From NCBI GenBank assembly GCA_050330635.1, contig JBHJNQ010000017.1, positions 62,001-126,000 of the forward strand: a stretch of 64,000 nucleotides of DNA, read 5' to 3'. Below are positions 59,957 to 64,000 of this stretch, piece by piece; position 1 is the stretch's first letter, and every line of letters starts with the position of its first letter. This stretch comes from CADEDH01 sp050330635 (GTDB lineage: Bacteria; Actinomycetota; Acidimicrobiia; Acidimicrobiales; SZUA-35). The notes beneath the pieces were generated by a model. It was not told where the DNA came from and ran no database searches. It saw only the letters and a program-made list of their open reading frames with translations. Both the position numbers and the translations under genes were made by a program.

Positions 59957-60895
59957 TCAGGTCTCGTCGCCGGCCTGGGCCCCGGCGAGATCGGTTGCGG
60001 CACTTCCAACCGGGCCGTCATCGTCGCCCGTCGGCCCCTCACCGGCCGGTTGCTCGGCCGCCCGATCGTCCTCGCTGGCCGGGGGCCACGCCGCCTCCTC
60101 GGGGGTTCGGGCCCGCCCCCCTCGCACGAGGTACACGACGGCGGCGGCGATGAACACGATCATGGCCCAGATGTGGAGCCGGATCCCGAACAGGGAGTTG
60201 ACGGGGTCGATCCGAACGGTCTCGATGATGATCCGGCCCACGCCGTAGCCGATCAGGTAGGCGGCAAACAAGGCGCCCGGCTTCAGAACCCGCTTGCGGT
60301 CGAGCCAGACCAGCAGGGCGAGCAGGGCGATGTTCCACAGGATCTCGTAGGCGAACGTGGGGTGGAAGAGCTCGCTCGACTCGTAGCCCCGCAGCCGGTG
60401 GTCGGGATCGATCTCCAGCCCCCACGGCAGATCGGTCGGTCGACCGTAGAGCTCCTGGTTGAACCAGTTGCCGAACCGGCCGATGATCTGACCGAGGGGC
60501 AACCCGAGAGCGACGGCGGTGAACACTGGGGGCAACGGCACCTGCTCCCGCCGTAGCCACCACACCCCCACGGCGGCGCCTAGCGCGACCCCGCCGGGGA
60601 TGCCGAGGCCCCCCTCCCAGAGCCGGAAGGCGGCCCCCGGGTCGTCGGCGAACCGGCCCCAGTTGGTGAGCACGAAGTACAGCCGGGCCCCGACGATGGC
60701 GGCGGGGAGGACCCAGAGGGCCATGTTGGGGATGATCTCGGGATCGAGGCCGTCGCGGGCCAGGCGGCGGCTGGTCAGCCACACCCCGGCCAGGACGCCG
60801 AGGGCGATCAGGAACCCGTAGGCTCGCAGGTCTATCGGTCCCAGCGAGATCCCGTTGCCGGGAGGGCTCGGAATCGATGCGACGAACGAAACCAT
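59957..60895 (-). CDS. lgt: Prolipoprotein diacylglyceryl transferase
   Basis: 312 residues, seven membrane segments. The Lgt signature GRFGNWFNQELYGRPT is at about 137-152, with the essential Arg, Asn and Glu; YGFLIALGVLAGVWLTSRRL and FHPTFAYEILWNIALLALLV match the family as well. It transfers diacylglycerol from phosphatidylglycerol to the lipobox cysteine of prolipoproteins at the inner-membrane outer face, an essential housekeeping step. The last 45 residues are an acidic tail (PPASEDDRAAEQPAGEGP), common in actinobacterial Lgt. The ATG has GAGGAG ten bases upstream. An upstream reading frame antisense to the sulfotransferase is not used. Confidence 0.95.
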   Translation of the reverse strand: MVSFVASIPSPPGNGISLGPIDLRAYGFLIALGVLAGVWLTSRRLARDGLDPEIIPNMALWVLPAAIVGARLYFVLTNWGRFADDPGAAFRLWEGGLGIPGGVALGAAVGVWWLRREQVPLPPVFTAVALGLPLGQIIGRFGNWFNQELYGRPTDLPWGLEIDPDHRLRGYESSELFHPTFAYEILWNIALLALLVWLDRKRVLKPGALFAAYLIGYGVGRIIIETVRIDPVNSLFGIRLHIWAMIVFIAAAVVYLVRGGRARTPEEAAWPPASEDDRAAEQPAGEGPTGDDDGPVGSAATDLAGAQAGDET

Positions 60896-60964
60896 GGTGG
60901 GGGCTCCTCGATTGACGGTCGACGGTAGCCCGGAGCCTGACCGAGCTACAGTGGTAAAGCGCGT

Positions 60965-62179
60965 ATGGGAAAGAACATTCCCCCGGGGTATCCCCCCGCT
61001 CATATGCGGGCGTTGGCCCGACTGAGCCGCCCCCTGCGGGGAACGGCGCTTCGACGCTATCCCGAACCCGACGAGCTGGTGGCCCGGGTCGCATCCCGGA
61101 CCGGGTTGTCCGACTTCGGCCCCGGCCCGGTGGAGGAACCGCTGGAGGAGCTCCTCCGCCCCCTTCGCCACGATCCCAGCGTCACCACGATCGGGCTGAC
61201 GGCGTGGCCCACGATGCTGGGCCGGCTCCTGGCCACCCGGCTCCAGATCGTCGACCACGTGAAACGTCACCCGGAGATCGCCGACGAGCGGCTGGTCCGG
61301 CCCATCATCATCACCGGCATGCCCCGCACGGGGACGACCCTGCTCTACAACCTGCTGGCCTCCATGCCGGGAGCCCGTCCGCTCCTCGGTTGGGAGAGCA
61401 TGGATCCGCTCCCCCATCACCGCCAGGCCCTGCGCCGGGCCCGCTACCGGGCGTGGGTGGCGTTCGTCAACGCCACGATCCCCCAGCTCAAGACGATCCA
61501 CGCCCTCCAACCCGATGGACCGGACGAGGGGTTGGAGATGATGGACCGCACGCTCCACTCCTTCAACTTCATGTTGTACACCTACGGCTACACCGACTGG
61601 CTGCTGGAGCGGACCCAGCGGGAGATGGTCGAGGCGTGGACCGTCTGGCGGTGGCAGCTCCAGATGCTGCAACGGCAGGGCCCCGGCGGCTACTGGATCC
61701 TGAAGGCTCCCACCTACATGGGCCTGTTCCCCACCGTCGACGCCCTGCTGCCCAACGCCCGGTACGTGATGACGCACCGTGATCTCCACAACGCCATACC
61801 GTCCGCCATGTCGTTGGTGACGGTGGTTGGCGCCTCGATGCGCCGACCGGGCGCTCAGGTGCCCCTGCCCCGGTTCGTCGACCGGATGGCCGATATGGCG
61901 AACCAGACCCGCAAGCAGATCGAGCAACGGCCGAACGTCCAGGTCCTCTATCCGGAGCTCGTGGCCGATCCCGCGGCGACGGTGCGCACGATCCTCGGTG
62001 AGTTCGGTGAGGAGATCCCCCACAACCTGAACCGCCGCGTGCAGGCCTACCTCGACGAGCATCCGCAGCACAAGCACGGCAGGCACGACTACCGTCTCGA
62101 GCGGTTCGGGCTCGTCCACGACGACCTCGAGCCGTACGCCGCCGACTACGCCCGCGATCTCGGCCTCGACCGCTTCTGA
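60965..62179 (+). CDS. Sulfotransferase family protein
   Basis: 404 residues. The PAPS 5'-phosphosulfate loop is ITGMPRTGTTLLYNLL (GMPRTGTT near 118-125), and the 3'-phosphate segment ARYVMTHRDLHNAIPS follows, as in the Sulfotransfer_3/Stf-like group of actinobacteria. The N-terminal 100 residues are helical and lack known motifs. It would transfer sulfate from PAPS to a lipid, alcohol or carbohydrate. TACAGT lies 12 bases before the ATG (short leader). Divergent from lgt by 69 bases; terminated by a small hairpin downstream. Confidence 0.88.
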   Translation: MGKNIPPGYPPAHMRALARLSRPLRGTALRRYPEPDELVARVASRTGLSDFGPGPVEEPLEELLRPLRHDPSVTTIGLTAWPTMLGRLLATRLQIVDHVKRHPEIADERLVRPIIITGMPRTGTTLLYNLLASMPGARPLLGWESMDPLPHHRQALRRARYRAWVAFVNATIPQLKTIHALQPDGPDEGLEMMDRTLHSFNFMLYTYGYTDWLLERTQREMVEAWTVWRWQLQMLQRQGPGGYWILKAPTYMGLFPTVDALLPNARYVMTHRDLHNAIPSAMSLVTVVGASMRRPGAQVPLPRFVDRMADMANQTRKQIEQRPNVQVLYPELVADPAATVRTILGEFGEEIPHNLNRRVQAYLDEHPQHKHGRHDYRLERFGLVHDDLEPYAADYARDLGLDRF

Positions 62180-62232
62180 ACGGTCTCCGCCGGCTCCGAC
62201 CGGGCGGCCGGGGTAGCGAAGTGACCGGGCGT

Positions 62233-62246
62233 GGGCCGTTCGGCCC
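62233..62246 (+). terminator. Small hairpin downstream of the sulfotransferase gene
   Basis: GGGCC-GTTC-GGCCC, perfect 5-base stem (6 if the inner pair forms), 54 bases after the stop. The remaining 150 bases to the micro-peptide contain GGTGG/CCACC and other short dyads but no recognised riboswitch. Confidence 0.35.
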
Positions 62247-62396
62247 CTCAAGTTCCATCGGTCGGGTGTCGATCAGGTGGTGCCGGCCACCAGGGCCGGT
62301 TGGCGACAAACCAGAAGGGACGAGGGCGTTGAACACCCTTGCATCTACCACCACGCGGGCGCTCGCCGTCCGCAAGTGGTGAGGAAGGACACCTCA

Positions 62397-62495
62397 ATGA
62401 CACACATCACCAGGGCTCGGCTGCACGCCACCACGGCAGCCGTGACGATCGGCGGCCTCATCGTTGCGATGGGCGCCCCCGTGAAGTGGTTCTGA
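62397..62495 (+). CDS. 32-residue membrane micro-peptide
   Basis: A short reading frame with a good ribosome site (AAGGA before the ATG). Residues 1-10 are basic and polar (THITRARLHA), followed by one hydrophobic segment (TTAAVTIGGLIVAMGAP) and the end VKWF. It would insert as a single helix. It lies between a 217-base region and a perfect 16-base-pair hairpin that begins 20 bases after its stop, then a GGDEF-EAL gene 73 bases away. It may be a stand-alone small membrane peptide with its own terminator, or a leader peptide controlling read-through into the GGDEF-EAL gene. No homolog recognised. Confidence 0.5.
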   Translation: MTHITRARLHATTAAVTIGGLIVAMGAPVKWF

Positions 62496-62515
62496 GAGAC
62501 GGACCATCTGCTTGG

Positions 62516-62552
62516 CCGAGGGGCCGGAACGCTCGTCGTTCCGGCCCCTCGG
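62516..62552 (+). terminator. Perfect 16-base-pair terminator-like hairpin
   Basis: Arms CCGAGGGGCCGGAACG (62516-62531) and CGTTCCGGCCCCTCGG (62537-62552) with a CTCGT loop. It is the strongest hairpin in the window. No T-tract follows. It sits only 16 bases before the ATG of the GGDEF-EAL gene, so it must either terminate the micro-peptide transcript, act as an attenuator, or mask the next start. Confidence 0.75.
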
Positions 62553-62568
62553 TCGTCCAGGCCCCCCG

Positions 62569-64000
62569 ATGACCCCGTCGATCCGTCCCTTCCGCGCCGA
62601 TCGCCTCACCCCCGCCTACATCGGGCTGGTGGTGACCGCCGGCATCATCGCCCTGGCGCTCGCCGTGGTCGGTTCCCCCCGGTCGGCCGTCGTCGGCGAC
62701 CACCCGATCGTGTTCGCCACCTTCGCCGTCCTCCTCGTGGCGACGGAGGCCCGCCCCATGACCTACCTGGCCGACGGGGGTGAGGTCACTGCTTCCTGGA
62801 CCTTCGCCTTTGCCCTGTTGTTCGTGGCCCCGGCGGCGGCGTGCCTGAGCGTCGTCGCCGCCACCGCCCTCGGCATCGACCTGGTCAACGGCAAGCCCCT
62901 GGCCCGGGCCGCCTTCAACGCCGCCCAGTTCGTGCTCAGCCTCTCCGCCGGGATCCTCGCCGCCTCGGCCATCACCGATCTCGTGCTCGTCCCCGGGCAA
63001 CAGCCGTCGCTCCGGTGGCTGATCGGGGCGGTGGTGGCGAGCGCCGTGGCCTTCAGTGCCAACTCGTTGCTGATCAGTGTCGTCCTCGCCCTCAACGGAG
63101 GGCTGCCGGTCATCGAGATGATCCGCCGCTCGTTCGGGGTCAACATGGGCATGGACGGTGTCCTGCTGGCCATGGCACCGGTGTTCGCCATCATCGGTCT
63201 CGACGCCTGGATCCTCGTTCCCCTCCTGCTGGTCACCGTGTGGATCATCTTCCGTAGCGCCAGCATCGCCCTCGACAACCGCCATGAGGCGACCCACGAC
63301 CAGCTCACCGGGATCGCCAACCGCCGCCTGTTCGAGGATCACGCCGCGCTGCTGCTCACCGGGGCGGGCAGGAGCGGCAGCAGGGCCGGGCTCATCCACC
63401 TCGACCTCAATGGGTTCAAGGTGATCAACTACCGGCTCGGTCACTACTACGGTGATCTCATCCTCAGGGAGGTGGCGGCCCGACTACGTGACAACCGGCG
63501 TGCCATCGATCACGTTGCCCGGCTCGGCGGCGACGAGTTCGCTGTGCTCCTCGGTCGAATCGACAGCCCGGCCGACGCCCACGACGTGGCCGATCGCCTC
63601 CGGGCCGCTCTCGTCGCCCCCATGGAGATCGAGGGCATCCCGCTCGGTGTCGGGGCCAGTCTCGGCGTGGCCGTGTTCCCCGACCACGGTCAGGACCTGG
63701 CGACGCTGATGAAGTGCGCCGACGTCGCCACCTACGAGGCCAAGTCGTCATCGACCGGCGTCGTGGTGTGGGAGCCGAGGCAGGAGTCGAGCCCCGCCGG
63801 CAAACTCGTTCTGCTGAGCGACTTGGCCTCCGCCCTCGACGCCGAGGAGCTGGGGGTGGTCTACCAGCCGAAGCTGGCCGTTGCCTCGGGCCGCATCACC
63901 GGCGTCGAGGTGCTGCTGCGGTGGGAACACCCGACGAGAGGGCTCGTCCTGCCCGGTCGGTTCATGCCCCAGGCCGAGCACACCGATCTCGTGACCCGCA
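62569..64000 (+). CDS. Membrane GGDEF-EAL cyclic-di-GMP enzyme (3' end off window)
   Basis: 477 residues visible, open to the window edge. Residues about 15-235 hold seven to eight hydrophobic segments (LTPAYIGLVVTAGIIALALA; LIGAVVASAVAFSANSLLI), a MASE-like membrane sensor. The GGDEF domain follows: DQLTGIANRRLFEDH, HLDLNGFKVINYRLGHYYGD and RLGGDEFAVLL, with metal and guanine-binding residues kept, so diguanylate cyclase activity is plausible. The EAL domain begins with VVYQPKLAVASGRITGVEVLLRW; its motif reads EVL instead of EAL, a known conservative variant. The rest of EAL is missing. No Shine-Dalgarno is seen at the ATG, which follows the 16-base-pair hairpin. Confidence 0.88.
   Translation, partial: MTPSIRPFRADRLTPAYIGLVVTAGIIALALAVVGSPRSAVVGDHPIVFATFAVLLVATEARPMTYLADGGEVTASWTFAFALLFVAPAAACLSVVAATALGIDLVNGKPLARAAFNAAQFVLSLSAGILAASAITDLVLVPGQQPSLRWLIGAVVASAVAFSANSLLISVVLALNGGLPVIEMIRRSFGVNMGMDGVLLAMAPVFAIIGLDAWILVPLLLVTVWIIFRSASIALDNRHEATHDQLTGIANRRLFEDHAALLLTGAGRSGSRAGLIHLDLNGFKVINYRLGHYYGDLILREVAARLRDNRRAIDHVARLGGDEFAVLLGRIDSPADAHDVADRLRAALVAPMEIEGIPLGVGASLGVAVFPDHGQDLATLMKCADVATYEAKSSSTGVVVWEPRQESSPAGKLVLLSDLASALDAEELGVVYQPKLAVASGRITGVEVLLRWEHPTRGLVLPGRFMPQAEHTDLVTR

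Noticed and set aside
60896..62251. Open frame extending lgt upstream through the sulfotransferase region
   Set aside because: The extra residues are low-complexity and antisense to a clear sulfotransferase; Lgt begins at MVSFVASIPS with a ribosome site.
62280..62396. Possible cyclic-di-GMP riboswitch before the micro-peptide (GACAAACC, GGGACG segments)
   Set aside because: The segments only loosely resemble GEMM elements; the paired stems and the conserved GCAAAGCC loop are not present.
1..64000. Insertion sequences, prophage or genomic-island borders
   Set aside because: No transposase, integrase, tRNA with direct repeats, or marked composition shift was found by reading.

Overview
The window is a high-GC (about 70%), gene-dense chromosome segment from an actinobacterium, most likely a member of the Acidimicrobiia (Iamia/Ilumatobacter-like). 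The evidence is family content: a conservon-type sensor kinase with a roadblock partner, a septum-formation-family protein, six luciferase-like (LLM) flavin/F420 oxidoreductases, a TIGR03084-type mycothiol-linked protein, DUF1800/DUF1501 exported proteins, double-domain CaiB/BaiF CoA-transferases and an AtuA-like protein. The taxonomic placement is inference. I see no rRNA, tRNA, CRISPR array, transposase, phage gene or integration site.

Layout. 1-3010: partial conservon (roadblock protein and sensor kinase). 3095-6459: LLM oxidoreductase, class II aldolase, septum-formation-family membrane protein. 6604-10256: SNF2-family ATPase with an overlapping small basic protein. 10653-15420: SDR, two DinB/MDMPI-type four-helix proteins, a zinc-type dehydrogenase and a NYN-domain protein. 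15496-17603: LLM plus amidohydrolase operon. 17850-18887: an unassigned P-loop protein behind a long structured leader. 18974-24718: hemerythrin-like candidate, three transporters, D-aminoacylase-like enzyme. 24814-27958: GMC oxidoreductase, SDR and LLM operon. 27990-31300: Tat-exported DUF1501 protein with DUF4214 modules, and DUF1800 protein. 31329-39819: thioesterase/SDR pair, membrane-anchored protein, ArsR regulator with a clear operator, LLM, SDR/P450 pair, LLM, polysaccharide deacetylase. 39884-45559: fructosamine-kinase-like protein, then a thiolase/DUF35/esterase operon and an LLM/quinone-oxidoreductase pair. 45755-52840: two large CoA-transferases, a dienelactone hydrolase, RidA, PPOX protein. 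53024-59291: AtuA-like protein divergent from a two-subunit biotin-dependent acyl-CoA carboxylase, plus a crotonase. 59447-64000: small membrane protein, lgt, sulfotransferase, a 32-residue membrane peptide, a strong hairpin and a truncated GGDEF-EAL protein.

How it fits together. Most genes look like short catabolic cassettes for hydrophobic or branched organic acids, alcohols and terpenoid- or steroid-like compounds: P450/SDR/GMC/LLM oxidations, CoA transfer, carboxylation, crotonase and thiolase/DUF35 steps, and thioesterases. Many cassettes are translationally coupled through ATGA or GTGA overlaps. Specific substrates cannot be read from the sequence.

Architecture. Three sequence-level patterns recur: apparent leaderless promoters (TAnnnT 5-9 bases before the start codon), hairpins built around the facing stop codons of convergent genes, and short tandem repeats at gene ends. 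The least explained loci are the P-loop gene with its leader (17668-18887), the micro-peptide/hairpin/GGDEF arrangement (62397-64000), and the DUF1800 gene whose conserved N-terminus lies upstream of any standard start codon.
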